64,000 nt of DNA from Trebonia sp963795335 (GTDB taxonomy: Bacteria > Actinomycetota > Actinomycetes > Streptosporangiales > Streptosporangiaceae), in assembly GCA_963795335.1 (NCBI GenBank), contig CAWCHI010000018.1, forward strand, positions 1-64,000, written 5' to 3'. Under the pieces are notes generated by a model that saw nothing but the letters and a program-made list of their open reading frames with translations, searched no databases and was not told where the DNA came from. The position numbers and the translations under genes are program-made. Each line of letters opens with the position of its first letter. Position 1 is the first letter of the stretch. Below are positions 42,338 to 51,055 of the stretch, piece after piece.

Positions 42338-44749
42338 GTGAACGGTTTCTTGCTCGCTTATGACGGCTTCGACCCCGAGACCGAGGGACTTCGGGAGGCA
42401 CTGACCTCCACCGGCAACGGGTACCTGTGCACGCGGGGTGCGGCGGAGTGGGAGGACGCCGACGGCATTCATTACCCGGGAACGTATGCGCACGGAGGTT
42501 ACAACCGCGAGACGACGATGATGGGCGGCATGCCGGTCCTCAACGAGGACCTGGTGAACCTGCCGAACTGGCTGGTCCTCCAGTTGCGCATCGAAGGCGA
42601 GGATGCGATCAGGCTCGATGATGTCGAGTTGCTTGACTACCGGCACGAATACGACATCCGGAACGCGACCGTCCTGCGGCATCTCCGCTTTCGCGACCGC
42701 GTGGGCAAGGAGACAACGCTGACCAGCCGCCGGTTCGTCAGCATGGCCGACCCGCATCATGCGGGGATCGAGTGGACCCTCATCCCGGAGAACTGGTCCG
42801 GGCACGTGGAGGTCATCTCTGCCCTCGACGCCCGGGTGAGCAACGGCGGCGTGGCCCGCTACAAGAAGCTCGAAGGCCGTCACCTGAACCCGGTCTCCCC
42901 GCGTACGTTCGGGCCCGAGGTCATCGCGCTGAAGGCAGAGACCCGGCAGTCCAATCTGTACATCAGCGAGGCAACGCGCACCCGGGTGTTCCGCGGCGGC
43001 GAGCCGCTGCCCGCAAGGCGCACGCTGTACCAGATGGAGGATTACATCCAGCAAGAGCTGGCCTTCGATGTGCACCAGGGCGAGGCGACACGGGTCGAGA
43101 AGTTGATCGCCTTCTACACGTCACGGGACCCGGCCGTCAGCGACACGCTGGTGAGGGCGGCCAGATCGGCTGCTCGCGAAAGCGACTTCTCGGCGGCGTT
43201 TGACCGCCACAGCGCCGCGTGGGACGAATTGTGGCGGGAGTGCGACGACCGCGTGCAGGCAGACGAGCAGGTCCAGTTGCTGCTTCGGCTGCACACCGCG
43301 CACCTTCTCCAGGTTTGCTCACCGCACACCGCCGATCTCGACGCAGGCATGCCCGCGCGCGGGCTGAACGGCGAGGCCTACCGCGGGCACGTGTTCTGGG
43401 ACGAGATGTACGCGTTCCCGTTCCTCAATGTCCGGCTGCCCGAGGTCACGCGAGGGCTGCTGATGTACCGCTACCGCCGGCTCGGGGAGGCACGGGCGGC
43501 GGCCAGGGAAGCCGGCTTCCGGGGGGCGATGTTCCCCTGGCAGAGCGGCAGCGAGGGCATCGAGGAGAGCCAGCGCGTCCACCTCAACCCGTTGTCCGGC
43601 CGCTGGGAGCCTGATCTCAGCCACAACCAGCGGCACGTCAACGCCGCGATCTTCTTCAACATCTGGAATTACTTCCAGGCCACCCACGACTACACGTTCC
43701 TCGAGAGCTACGGCGCGGAGATGATGCTGGACATCGCGCGGTTCTGGGCGTCCGTGGCTCACTTCAACCCCGCGCGAGACCGCTACGAGATCCACGGCGT
43801 GATGGGCCCCGACGAGTTCCACGAGAAGTACCCGGGCGCACAGCAGGGGGGACTGGCAAACAACGCCTACACCAACGTGATGGCCGCGTGGCTGTGCGAC
43901 ATCGCAGCAAAGCTTCCTTCGTTGCTCTCGGCGAGCAGCGCCGAGGGGCTGCGGGCACGACTCAGTATCGGGGATGACGAGCTGGCGCTGTGGCAAGACA
44001 TGAGCTGCCGGATGTTCGTCCCGTTCGATGACGACGGCATCATCAGCCAGTTCGAAGGGTGGGGAGACCTCGAAGAACTCGACTGGGACCTCTACCGGGC
44101 GAAATACGGGAACATCCAGCGCCTCGACCGGATCCTGCGGGCCGAGGGCGACGACCCTGACCGCTACAAGATCGCTAAACAGGCCGATACGGTCATGCTC
44201 TTCTTCCTCTTCTCCGGCGCGGAGCTGCGCGAGATCTTCGAGCGGCTCGGATACGACTACCGTCCGGACACGGCCGCGCGCAACGTCGCGTACTACGACC
44301 AGCGCACTTCGCACGGCTCGACGCTGAGCTTCATCACCTACGCGGGAGTACTCGCCGCCATCGACCCGGAGAGCTCGTGGGACCGGTTTCTCGTCGCGCT
44401 CCGCAGCGACGTCGATGACATCCAGGGCGGCACGACGAAGGAAGGGATCCACCTCGGTGTCATGGCCGGAACCCTCGACCTCGTTCAGCGGTACTACGCG
44501 GGGGCCCAGATCCGAGACGAGGTTTTGTACTTCGACCCCAGGCTGCCGAACGGGCTCGGCGGCCTGTCATTCCGAATGCAGTTCCGGGAGGCCCCGATCC
44601 AGGTCACGCTCGACCGCGAAGTGCTGACACTGGAAGTTCAGCCCGAGGGCGCCAGCCACAAAATACGAGCCGGGATAGCCGGCGACATCCGGGAACTGCG
44701 CAAGGGCGACCGAGCCGTATTCGAGCTCAGCTCGCATTCTCCGGCATGA
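42338..44749 (+). CDS. GH65 glycoside hydrolase/phosphorylase (trehalose/kojibiose/maltose phosphorylase type)
   Basis: GTG 42338 has GGAGGGCG just upstream; ATG 42326 would add four residues. The 803-residue protein has the GH65 N-terminal beta-sandwich (NRETTMMGGMPVLNEDLVNLP) and the (alpha/alpha)6 barrel: GHVFWDEMYAFPFL, AMFPWQSGSEG, ending in the catalytic acid in HGVMGPDEFHEKY and NNAYTNVMAAW. KQADTVMLFF and SHGSTLSFITYAGVLA follow. Phosphorylases cleave alpha-glucosides with phosphate to glucose-1-phosphate. The specificity is not decidable by eye. Confidence 0.92.
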   Translation: MNGFLLAYDGFDPETEGLREALTSTGNGYLCTRGAAEWEDADGIHYPGTYAHGGYNRETTMMGGMPVLNEDLVNLPNWLVLQLRIEGEDAIRLDDVELLDYRHEYDIRNATVLRHLRFRDRVGKETTLTSRRFVSMADPHHAGIEWTLIPENWSGHVEVISALDARVSNGGVARYKKLEGRHLNPVSPRTFGPEVIALKAETRQSNLYISEATRTRVFRGGEPLPARRTLYQMEDYIQQELAFDVHQGEATRVEKLIAFYTSRDPAVSDTLVRAARSAARESDFSAAFDRHSAAWDELWRECDDRVQADEQVQLLLRLHTAHLLQVCSPHTADLDAGMPARGLNGEAYRGHVFWDEMYAFPFLNVRLPEVTRGLLMYRYRRLGEARAAAREAGFRGAMFPWQSGSEGIEESQRVHLNPLSGRWEPDLSHNQRHVNAAIFFNIWNYFQATHDYTFLESYGAEMMLDIARFWASVAHFNPARDRYEIHGVMGPDEFHEKYPGAQQGGLANNAYTNVMAAWLCDIAAKLPSLLSASSAEGLRARLSIGDDELALWQDMSCRMFVPFDDDGIISQFEGWGDLEELDWDLYRAKYGNIQRLDRILRAEGDDPDRYKIAKQADTVMLFFLFSGAELREIFERLGYDYRPDTAARNVAYYDQRTSHGSTLSFITYAGVLAAIDPESSWDRFLVALRSDVDDIQGGTTKEGIHLGVMAGTLDLVQRYYAGAQIRDEVLYFDPRLPNGLGGLSFRMQFREAPIQVTLDREVLTLEVQPEGASHKIRAGIAGDIRELRKGDRAVFELSSHSPA

Positions 44750-44765
44750 TCGGCGGCACGCTTCT

Positions 44766-45700
44766 CTAGAGATCGATCACGACCTTGCCGTGCACGTGCC
44801 GGCTGGCCTGGAGCTCGACCGCGGTGCGGATCTGCCCGACCGGGAAGCTCGCCGCGATGGGCACCTGGAGCTGGCCCTGGGCGACCAGGCGGGCGATCTC
44901 CTCCAGCGCGCCGGGGGCGGCGTTGGCGCCATTTACTGGCGTGACGCCGTCGACTTGGGCGGCGATGGTGCAGATGCGCGCGTCCGGGACGCCGAGTGCC
45001 CTCGCCGCGTGCACTGCCTCCGTCCCGTACAGGTCGATCGCGGCGGTGACAGCGCCGGCCGCGAGGGCGCGGACCCGGTCGGCCAGGCCGTCGCCGTAGG
45101 CGACCGGCTCGGCCCCGAGGCCGCGCAGGAAATCAGACGAGGCGGCCGATCCCGTCCCGAGCACCCGCGCCCCCGCGAGCCGGGCCAGCTGGACCGCGAA
45201 CACCCCGACCCCGCCTCCCGCGCCGCCGATCAGCACCGTGTCACCCGGGCCCAGGTTGACCACGGCGAGGGCGGCGGCCGCCGTGCGGCCCGCTATCGCC
45301 AGGGTCGCGGCGGTGCGGTCGTCTACGTCATCGGGGGTGCGGTGGGCCTCGCTCGCCGCGATGTCCCCGGCCGCGTCCACCACGACGAAGTCGGCGACCG
45401 CGCGAGACAGGGCGCCACCGAATACCCGCATCCCCGGCGCGAACACGGTTACCCCGTCCCCGACCTGGTCCACCACGCCCGCGTAGTCGGTCCCGAATCC
45501 GGCCGGCAGGCTCAGGCCGAACCGGGCGGCGGTCGCCGCGTCCGCGGTCATGATCCAGTCCATCGGGTTCAGTCCGGCCGCCGTGACCTGCACCCGGATC
45601 TCCCCGGGCCGGCCTGCGGCGCGGGCACCTCGCGGAGGTTCAGGACTTCGGGGCCGCCGAATGAATCGAGCCGGACCATCCTGCTCGTGCTCGCTGGCAT
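44766..45700 (-). CDS. Quinone-oxidoreductase-type NADP-dependent alcohol dehydrogenase, one frameshift
   Basis: The N-terminus MPASTSRMVRLDSFGGPEVL, NLREVPAPQAGPG from 45700 is in another frame than the body, which continues EIRVQVTAAGLNPMDW near 45610: one base is extra or missing there. The body has GFGTDYAGVVDQVG, the Rossmann GPGDTVLIGGAGGGVGVFAV and ends ELQASRHVHGKVVIDL. No catalytic zinc ligands: a zinc-free quinone oxidoreductase in the MDR superfamily. Expressed alone. Confidence 0.88.
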
Positions 45701-45875
45701 CTGATCGCTCCACTCCCGCATGCTCGCCTGGCTCCCCAGCGCGAGGGAAGGCACTGAAACGGACTGTGCTCCGTTTACACGAACGAACCTAGCACAACCG
45801 GAGCTTGATCCGTTTGTGCTGCGGCGGAGGCGGTCGAGCGCGGTGAGACCATCGTCATCACCAGGGCGAGGGTGG

Positions 45876-46316
45876 CTAGGCGTCAACCGGCGGAGACTGC
45901 CACCGTTCCATTTCAGCGACATCCAAGGACGTGGCGGGCCGGATGGAAGGCCACGCCCACCCGTTCAGCAAACAGACGAACTGCTTCTCCTCGCCCACGG
46001 CCAGGGAAACATGGAGTTTCCTCGATCGCCGCAAGCCCCCGAGGAAGTGAATACTCAAGGAATGCTCCCCAGGTGAGAGGTGGTACACCTTGATCTGCCT
46101 GGGCGAGATGGCGCCCACCTTCGAACCGTCGAGGAAGACGGTGACGCCACCGATTGCAGGGCTCCGGCGCTGGGCCCGGCCGAGTCGCGATGCGGCCCGG
46201 ATCACAGCCACGGTCGGATACGCGGGCCAGACCCGACTCGGGGTTTGCCACAGCTGGATGGTCCCCCCGCCGCTGGTTGCCGCGGCAAGATCCGATCTTT
46301 CACCATCGTCATTCAT
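45876..46316 (-). CDS. PEGA-like hypothetical protein
   Basis: The 146-residue protein contains GGVTVFLDGSKVGAISPRQI and YHLSPGEHSLSIHFLGGLR, which is the PEGA-like pattern (short beta-strands with a G-x-H-x-L turn). It is preceded by a Trp/Tyr-rich linker and ends KQFVCLLNGWAWPSI. No signal peptide. Its first codon overlaps the stop of the upstream serine hydrolase (ATGA), so the two are made together. Confidence 0.65.
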   Translation of the reverse strand: MNDDGERSDLAAATSGGGTIQLWQTPSRVWPAYPTVAVIRAASRLGRAQRRSPAIGGVTVFLDGSKVGAISPRQIKVYHLSPGEHSLSIHFLGGLRRSRKLHVSLAVGEEKQFVCLLNGWAWPSIRPATSLDVAEMERWQSPPVDA

Positions 46317-47371
46317 AGCCCTGTTTTACGTCGACCGGCGGCAGAAGAACAGCAGCCCGTCTCGGCAATGACCGACAGGGCTGCGGTGTCCCAGGCGGCC
46401 TGGCGGCGCGCTGGTATGCAGGCCGCGATGGCGCATGAGCTGCCGGCGCCAATGAAAGCCCAGCCGGCTCCGGTGGCGCCGTTGTGCCAGGCGTAAGGGT
46501 GGCGGGCCTGCGGGCGGAGCAGCCAGCACCAGCCGACGTATCCGTTATTCATCGCAGCCCGCGGGGTCAGCGCGTCAATGACGGCGACGGCGAACGGTGA
46601 CTCGTGCGGCCGGGAAGCGGTCCACGCCAGGCGCAGCAGATCCCCCACGGTGGCCCGCAGGCCGCCGGCCGGCGCGAAGGCCCCCATATGCCATGCCCTC
46701 CCCAACCCGGGCAACGCCGAGTCAGGCAGGTCACCGCTGCTGGTCATGCGTAGCGGCGTGAGTACCCGGTCCCGGGCGAGATGCCAGAACGGCGCTGTCG
46801 CCGCGGCCGCGAGCGCGTGCCCGAGGAGGGTCACGCCCAGATTGCTGTAAGCAGCATGGCCAGGCCTGCCGGGGCGTGTCCGGCGCGTGGCGCGGATCAG
46901 GCGGGGCACCGACGAGCTCTGGTAGGGATCGCCAGGATGTGCCAGTGCCCGCAAGAGCGTGGAGGCCGGGAGGCGCGGCAGGCCGCTGGTGTGCGTGGCC
47001 AGCTCCCCCAGAGTGGCCTCCCCGGCCCGTCCCGTCCCGGGTAGAAACCGGTCCAGCCGGTCAGAGCTGGACACTTCACCTGCCTCGATGGCCAGGGCCA
47101 GCAAGAGACCAGTCACCGTTTTGGTGACCGACCCAGCCTCGAAGACCGACGTGCCCGACACCGGCCCCCAGGCGCGGACGACAGGCCCCGACCCAGCCAT
47201 CTGGCAGGCGACAGCGCCGCCACCCGCACCCGCGGACAAAAGAGCCGCATGCAGCCGTTCCACCCCGAAGGCTGCGTCCACCCAAGAAGTATTCCACCCG
47301 GCTCGGTGCGCTCGTGCCCGCGTAAAGCACGACAGGCACTGCCCGTCCCGCGCCGATCCGTAATCCGTCAC
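46313..47371 (-). CDS. Class C beta-lactamase-fold serine hydrolase
   Basis: The 352-residue protein carries the SxxK nucleophile in AGSVTKTVTGLLLALA, YxN in AAYSNLGVTLLG and an HxG-type element HNGATGAGW. The domain is typical of penicillin-binding-protein-like esterases (EstB/D-aminopeptidase group). The start is unclear: the frame opens at 47371, while MAGSGP-type internal starts exist. The first ~30 residues look like upstream sequence. No clear signal peptide. Couples with the PEGA-like gene. Confidence 0.85.
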   Translation of the reverse strand: MTDYGSARDGQCLSCFTRARAHRAGWNTSWVDAAFGVERLHAALLSAGAGGGAVACQMAGSGPVVRAWGPVSGTSVFEAGSVTKTVTGLLLALAIEAGEVSSSDRLDRFLPGTGRAGEATLGELATHTSGLPRLPASTLLRALAHPGDPYQSSSVPRLIRATRRTRPGRPGHAAYSNLGVTLLGHALAAAATAPFWHLARDRVLTPLRMTSSGDLPDSALPGLGRAWHMGAFAPAGGLRATVGDLLRLAWTASRPHESPFAVAVIDALTPRAAMNNGYVGWCWLLRPQARHPYAWHNGATGAGWAFIGAGSSCAIAACIPARRQAAWDTAALSVIAETGCCSSAAGRRKTGL

Positions 47372-47745
47372 GGATCAGCGCAGGGCACAGGTGGATGTTC
47401 TGGGGCTGCCCGGTCTGACGTAGCGACTGAGGCACCGGGGTTCGCTTCGGCCGGGGCTTCCCGCACCCCTTGCGGCGATCCTGCGGTGGTGTCGGCGTCG
47501 ACCAGCAAGGGCCGGGTCCGCCGTCTCACCCTGGCCTACACGCAGCCCACGCAGGCGTCCCTACCGCCCGTGCGGGTGACCGGCGAGGTAGCGTTCAGCG
47601 ATTTCGGGACGGCCGTGTCAGTCTCGCCTCCGCCAGCCAGCGAGGTCTACACCCCCGGCCAACATCAACATATCGCCCGCTCCAGTCCCAGGAGAGCCTG
47701 CTGGCCGATGACGGGCAGGCGCAGTGAGAGGACCAGGCCATCGCA
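47372..47745. other. Intergenic region, possible gene remnant
   Basis: No gene is identified. One plus-strand frame includes GRVRRLTLAYTQPTQASLPPVRVTG-like beta-rich residues (about 47510-47590) without start or domain match. This may be a decayed coding sequence or coincidence. Confidence 0.3.
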
Positions 47746-47781
47746 TTGGCGTAGTGACTCTAACCGACTACACTGTAGTCA
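47746..47781 (+). promoter_or_regulatory. Predicted leaderless promoter with operator palindrome
   Basis: TTGGCG (47746-47751), 17-bp spacer, TACACT (47769-47774) and the expected start six bases on, at the A of ATG 47781. The perfect inverted repeat GACTAC-ACT-GTAGTC (47766-47780) covers the -10 box and touches the start codon. No ribosome-binding site precedes ATG. The arrangement predicts a leaderless transcript shut off by a dimeric repressor, probably the first gene product. Confidence 0.6.
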
Positions 47782-48233
47782 TGAGTAAGCGTGCAGCGAC
47801 ACCAGTGAGATTTGATCCACCTGTAGCGGACAGACTGGGCTTGTTCGTGGCGGCGAATCCCGGCTTGTCGCTGTCATCCGCCGCCAATCGGTTGGTTGAC
47901 GAGGCCCTGCGCATGACAGAGCATCCTGGGATCATCTTCCGGCCCGGCCCCACCGGGCGGCGTGCGTCCCTATCCGGAGGTCCTGACATCTGGGAAGTGA
48001 TCCGCGCCATCAAATCGGCTCGCGCGGCCGAGTCCGGTCTTCACGACGATGACCTGCTGGACCTGGTTAGCGGCAATACGGGAATATCGCCCCGTCTGCT
48101 AAGCACCGCAGTCCGCTACTGGGCCGCCTACCCGGAGGAGATCGACGCCGAGATCGCCATCGCCGATGCGGCGGAGGAGGCCGCCGAGCAGGCGTGGCTG
48201 CGTGAACGTCAGCTCATGGCCGGCGAAGCATGA
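47781..48233 (+). CDS. Antitoxin-like protein (first gene of a TA-type pair)
   Basis: The 150-residue product begins MSKRAATPVRFDPPVADRLG then LFVAANPGLSLSSAANRLVDEAL, a short beta-strand followed by two helices, as in ribbon-helix-helix antitoxins. The middle is HPGIIFRPGPTGRRASLSGG. A Glu/Ala-rich helical C-terminus (IAIADAAEEAAEQAWLRERQ) could wrap the toxin. It overlaps the next gene by 4 bp. Confidence 0.65.
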   Translation: MSKRAATPVRFDPPVADRLGLFVAANPGLSLSSAANRLVDEALRMTEHPGIIFRPGPTGRRASLSGGPDIWEVIRAIKSARAAESGLHDDDLLDLVSGNTGISPRLLSTAVRYWAAYPEEIDAEIAIADAAEEAAEQAWLRERQLMAGEA

Positions 48234-48598
48234 GCTATCCCTTGCTGCTGGACGAAATGTTCTCCGATGCCATCGCACAGCAGCTCCGTGCCAAGGGTTA
48301 CGATGTTGTCTCCGTCGTTGCCCATCCAGCCTTTGCGGGACTCCCTGACGATCAGATCCTCGCCTATGCGACGGCGGAGGGACGGGCGCTGGTCGCCGCC
48401 AACATCAAAGACTTCATGCCGCTAGACAGCCGCTACCGCACTGCCGGACAGGCTCACCCTGGATTGATCCTGGTATCAACCAAGACCTTCCCCCAAGACC
48501 GCGGCTTCACCACTGCGGTCACATCTGCCCTTGAAGCTCTGCTGAGCGGCACGGACAAGGTTCAACCTGGCCAAGTGCGCTTCCTCAGGCGAGGTTAG
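48230..48598 (+). CDS. DUF5615 PIN-like toxin candidate
   Basis: The 122-residue product reads LLLDEMFSDAIAQQLRAKGY, DVVSVVAHPAFAGLPDDQIL, YATAEGRALVAANIKDFMPL. That is the DUF5615/PIN-like fold with conserved acidic residues (LLLDE, DDQ, IKDF) able to hold Mg2+. In related pairs it is the toxin. Start overlaps the upstream gene as ATGA. The system is a good candidate for a self-regulated toxin-antitoxin module. Confidence 0.8.
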   Translation: MSYPLLLDEMFSDAIAQQLRAKGYDVVSVVAHPAFAGLPDDQILAYATAEGRALVAANIKDFMPLDSRYRTAGQAHPGLILVSTKTFPQDRGFTTAVTSALEALLSGTDKVQPGQVRFLRRG

Positions 48599-48764
48599 GC
48601 CGAACTCGCGCGAGGTTTAAGTCGAACCGACGACGTGCACTCCAGGAGGACCGCGTGGACAAGGCAATATACGCTGGTCCATCGCCCGTATCCGTGAGGA
48701 CCCTGCATCCGTGGTCCTCTTGGCCCGCTAATGGCCCGACTGCGGGGCGAGTCCCTAAACGACC

Positions 48765-48804
48765 AAGGCCCAGTGTTCGGAACATGCTTCCGACCTGGGC
48801 CTTT
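48765..48804. terminator. Hairpin terminator left of the duplicated tRNA-Gly end
   Basis: AAGGCCCAG and CTGGGCCTT enclose TCGGAA-CATGC-TTCCGA: a two-stage stem ending in TTT on the plus strand. It lies 5 bp beyond the 44-bp repeat and, in the empty chromosome, would directly follow the tRNA-Gly gene. So it is probably the original tRNA terminator, displaced by integration. Confidence 0.75.
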
Positions 48805-48808
48805 GCGT

Positions 48809-48852
48809 TGGAGCGGATGACGGGAATCGAACCCGCACTGTCAGCTTGGGAA
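48809..48852. repeat. Attachment-site direct repeat, distal copy
   Basis: Identical over 44 bp to 50869-50912. It covers the tRNA-Gly CCA end, T arm, variable loop and the 3' half of the anticodon arm, and diverges beyond at AACTGG versus AAGCTG. Classic att core from site-specific integration into a tRNA 3' end. The remaining bases of 48599-49116 carry no gene. Confidence 0.92.
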
Positions 48853-49116
48853 CTGGCCTGTCAGACTCTAGTGACCTCGATTCTCGGGAGCAATCACCCA
48901 AAACCAGTACACGAGAGTGGCCGCCACGTACCGTGAGTTAGCGGCCGAAGCCGCTCCCGATGCCTGACCTTCCGTCTTGGAGCGGGAAATCAAGTTCATG
49001 CGATCACTGCAAGGTGCAGCTACAGTGTCGCTTACCGTCGCTCACCTGGACTGCCGCCACCTCGTCTGTAAGGCGAACAGAGTGCTTGGGTCAACGAGCG
49101 GTGTCACACTGTTGTC

Positions 49117-49521
49117 ATGCACGCCATGCTTGCAGCAGCCAACACGCCAGACACTTTCAATGCGGATTACTATATAGCCGTCGTAACGGTGCTCCCCATC
49201 CTAGTGGTTGCCGTAGAAGTGCTCGTCAACTTCAATAAATCGATCCCAGATGAGCAAGCCGATAAATTGCCGTACCCCTTGTTGACGCTAATTGTTTTCT
49301 ACCTTATTTCGATTCCCATCATCGCTGCTGGCGGAATCATCGCAGGAGTTCTCGCACTTATGTACCGGTCCGCAAATGCGGCATACCAGTGGGTTACCTT
49401 CTCATGCCTTCTAAGCGTGCTTGTCTTTATGGCAATCTCAGCTACCTTGTACCTATGGAATTCTGATTCTCAAGGCGGCGACGAGCGAAGAGAAGGGGAA
49501 CGACAAGAAAGTGCGGGCTAG
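49117..49521 (+). CDS. Membrane protein of the integrated element
   Basis: The 134-residue product has three predicted membrane helices (AVVTVLPILVVAVEVLV, LLTLIVFYLISIPIIAAGGI, VTFSCLLSVLVFMAISATLYL) and a charged C-terminus (GGDERREGERQESAG). Codon use is markedly less GC-rich than the chromosome, consistent with foreign cargo. Family not recognised. Confidence 0.65.
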   Translation: MHAMLAAANTPDTFNADYYIAVVTVLPILVVAVEVLVNFNKSIPDEQADKLPYPLLTLIVFYLISIPIIAAGGIIAGVLALMYRSANAAYQWVTFSCLLSVLVFMAISATLYLWNSDSQGGDERREGERQESAG

Positions 49522-49754
49522 AATCTGATGGCGCGGGCATCTGGCCCCTGCGTAGTCCACGGATCTACCGCTTAGGAGGACGTCTCGGGCTCTCGCCTGC
49601 CTGCCGCTTTGCTGGTCGGGCGCGGTTTACCTGTCGCCGTGCTGGCTGCCGATGTTCGGGGTTCGCGGTCCCTTCTGGCACGCGGCAGGCACAGGCGCAC
49701 AGACCTTGCCACCAGTGGTTACGCAGGCTGGGCGAAAGTAGCGTCTCGATCGCT

Positions 49755-50420
49755 TCAAACATCCGACATGCCCTCTTGGTGCTCGGGCTCCTGGGCGATG
49801 TCGTTACCATCGATCACGACGATGCGATCGGACGGCAATACCGACTCCGACACTTCGAGGGTGTCGCCGTTCTCATCGGCCGCGTGTGGATCAGGTGGAT
49901 CACCGTGCTGCCGGCCGCTACATCCAGCAGGCTAGCTTCCTCAGCGGTAACCGGCCGCACCTGCCAGCGGTCGCTCGCGTGGGCGTAATGCCGACCGCTC
50001 AGTTCCTCCACGCACAGGAACAGGGCCTGAGAGACTACGGCGGGCTCCTCGAGGTAGGTGCCCTCGGCAATGCTGGCCGGCACGGAGCTGGCGCCGAGTT
50101 CCTGCGGCTGCCCGGTCTTCTTGTCGCGCAGCAGCCTGCGCCGGACGATTACGCGCTCACCTGCTTCCAGGGTGCTTGCGTCCGCGATTTCCGCTGGCAC
50201 TTCGCTCGGGCCGCTATAGATGATCTGGTGGTCCAGGTGCGAGGTCAGCAGCTGGCGGTCGGCGCGGGCCCGCTCGTAGCGGTGACACGACCGCCGTTGC
50301 AGGCGGCGGTCTGACCGCACGAACGTTCCGATTCCCTGCTGTGATGCAATCAGCCCCTCGGCTCGCAGGACCGACAAGGCCTGCCGGAGAGTCGGCAGGC
50401 TGAGTGTCCCGGACGTAACC
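49755..50420 (-). pseudogene. GntR/UTRA-family regulator, 5'-truncated and frameshifted
   Basis: The frame enters in the second half of the winged helix (SLPTLRQALSVLRAEGLIAS, QQGIGTFVR) and continues through a UTRA ligand-binding domain. One missing base near 49885 hides the proper end, DENGDTLEVSESVLPSDRIV followed by VIDGNDIAQEPEHQEGMSDV and TGA at 49755. The first helix of the HTH is lost at about 50420, where integrase sequence begins. In pSAM2-like elements such a GntR protein (KorSA type) represses excision/transfer genes. Confidence 0.8.
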
Positions 50421-50817
50421 ATCCCGTCGTTCCTGCTGCCTGATGTCGCCAAGCACCTCGATGACTTCACCCCCGGCTAAGCCCTCGGCGCTCGTCTTCA
50501 CAGGCCCGAAGGGCGCACAGCTCCGCCGAAGCAACTTCACCCGGGCCTGGTCAAAGGCAGTCACTGCGGCCGACCTGTCCGGATTCCATTTCCACGACTT
50601 GCGCCATACCGGCAACGCGATGGCCGGTGCAGAGGGTGCTAGCCTCCGTGAGTTGATGGAGCGGATGGGCCACAGCTCGACCCGGGCCGCAGTCATCTAC
50701 CAGCACCGCACCATGCAGCGAGACAAGATCATCGCTGATGCGATGGGCAAGCGCGCTATGTCCGAACTGCGCCGAATGGGCACGCAGCGGGCACGCCGCA
50801 CGAAAAAGCGTTCATGA
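50421..50817 (+). pseudogene. Integrase C-terminal fragment
   Basis: Begins in IPSFLLPDVAKHLDDFTPG, then a frame change near 50485, then ALVFTGPKGAQLRRSNFTRA, FHFHDLRHTGNAMAGAEGAS (HxLRHT box), ELMERMGHSSTRAAVIYQH (second His and Tyr nucleophile). The N-terminal and first catalytic Arg parts are missing. The tail ends 51 bp from the tRNA-Gly CCA. Typical AICE integrase placement, but inactive. Confidence 0.88.
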
Positions 50818-50868
50818 TGGCTTCGCTGATGATCTCGGAAAACATGGCGCTAGCTGCGCGTTTCCAGG

Positions 50869-50942
50869 TGGAGCGGATGACGGGAATCGAACCCGCACTG
50901 TCAGCTTGGGAAGCTGATGTTCTGCCATTGAACTACATCCGC
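50869..50942 (-). tRNA. tRNA-Gly(CCC), carrying the att core
   Basis: Acceptor GCGGATG (from 50942) pairs with CATCCGC, anticodon stem TCAGC/GCTGA has loop TTCCCAA (anticodon CCC), T arm GCGGGTTCGATTCCCGT. Discriminator T is followed by encoded CCA (50869-50871). Bases 50869-50912 are duplicated at 48809-48852. The gene remains intact, rebuilt by the inserted element. Confidence 0.95.
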
Positions 50943-51055
50943 AGGTGGCGCGGCCGCCCACCAGGCGGGCAGCTGCGCTGCCTTCGTCTCCACATCGTAC
51001 AGGAACGGAAGGCTGGACTGGGCGCTCCGCGTGAACTCCCGCCTCGGGGCCGCGG

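Larger units (their letters stand above)
48809..50912. mobile_element. Remnant of an integrative element in tRNA-Gly
   Basis: The segment runs from a perfect 44-bp copy of the tRNA-Gly 3' part (48809-48852) to the same sequence in the intact tRNA gene (50869-50912). It includes a membrane-protein gene, a 5'-truncated GntR-type regulator and the C-terminal half of an integrase next to the tRNA. This is the layout of actinomycete integrative elements (pSAM2-like AICEs) after loss of the replication and transfer genes. Confidence 0.8.

Noticed and set aside
41161..48735. TGGCCCGCTAATGGC occurs at 41161 and 48721.
   Set aside because: A 15-base exact match is expected about once or twice by chance in a 64-kb GC-rich window, and the contexts are unrelated.
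48655..48936. A small protein containing MTGIEPALSAWE, found again at 50814-51278.
   Set aside because: The shared peptide is only the 44-bp att repeat (tRNA-Gly sequence) translated. Not a gene.
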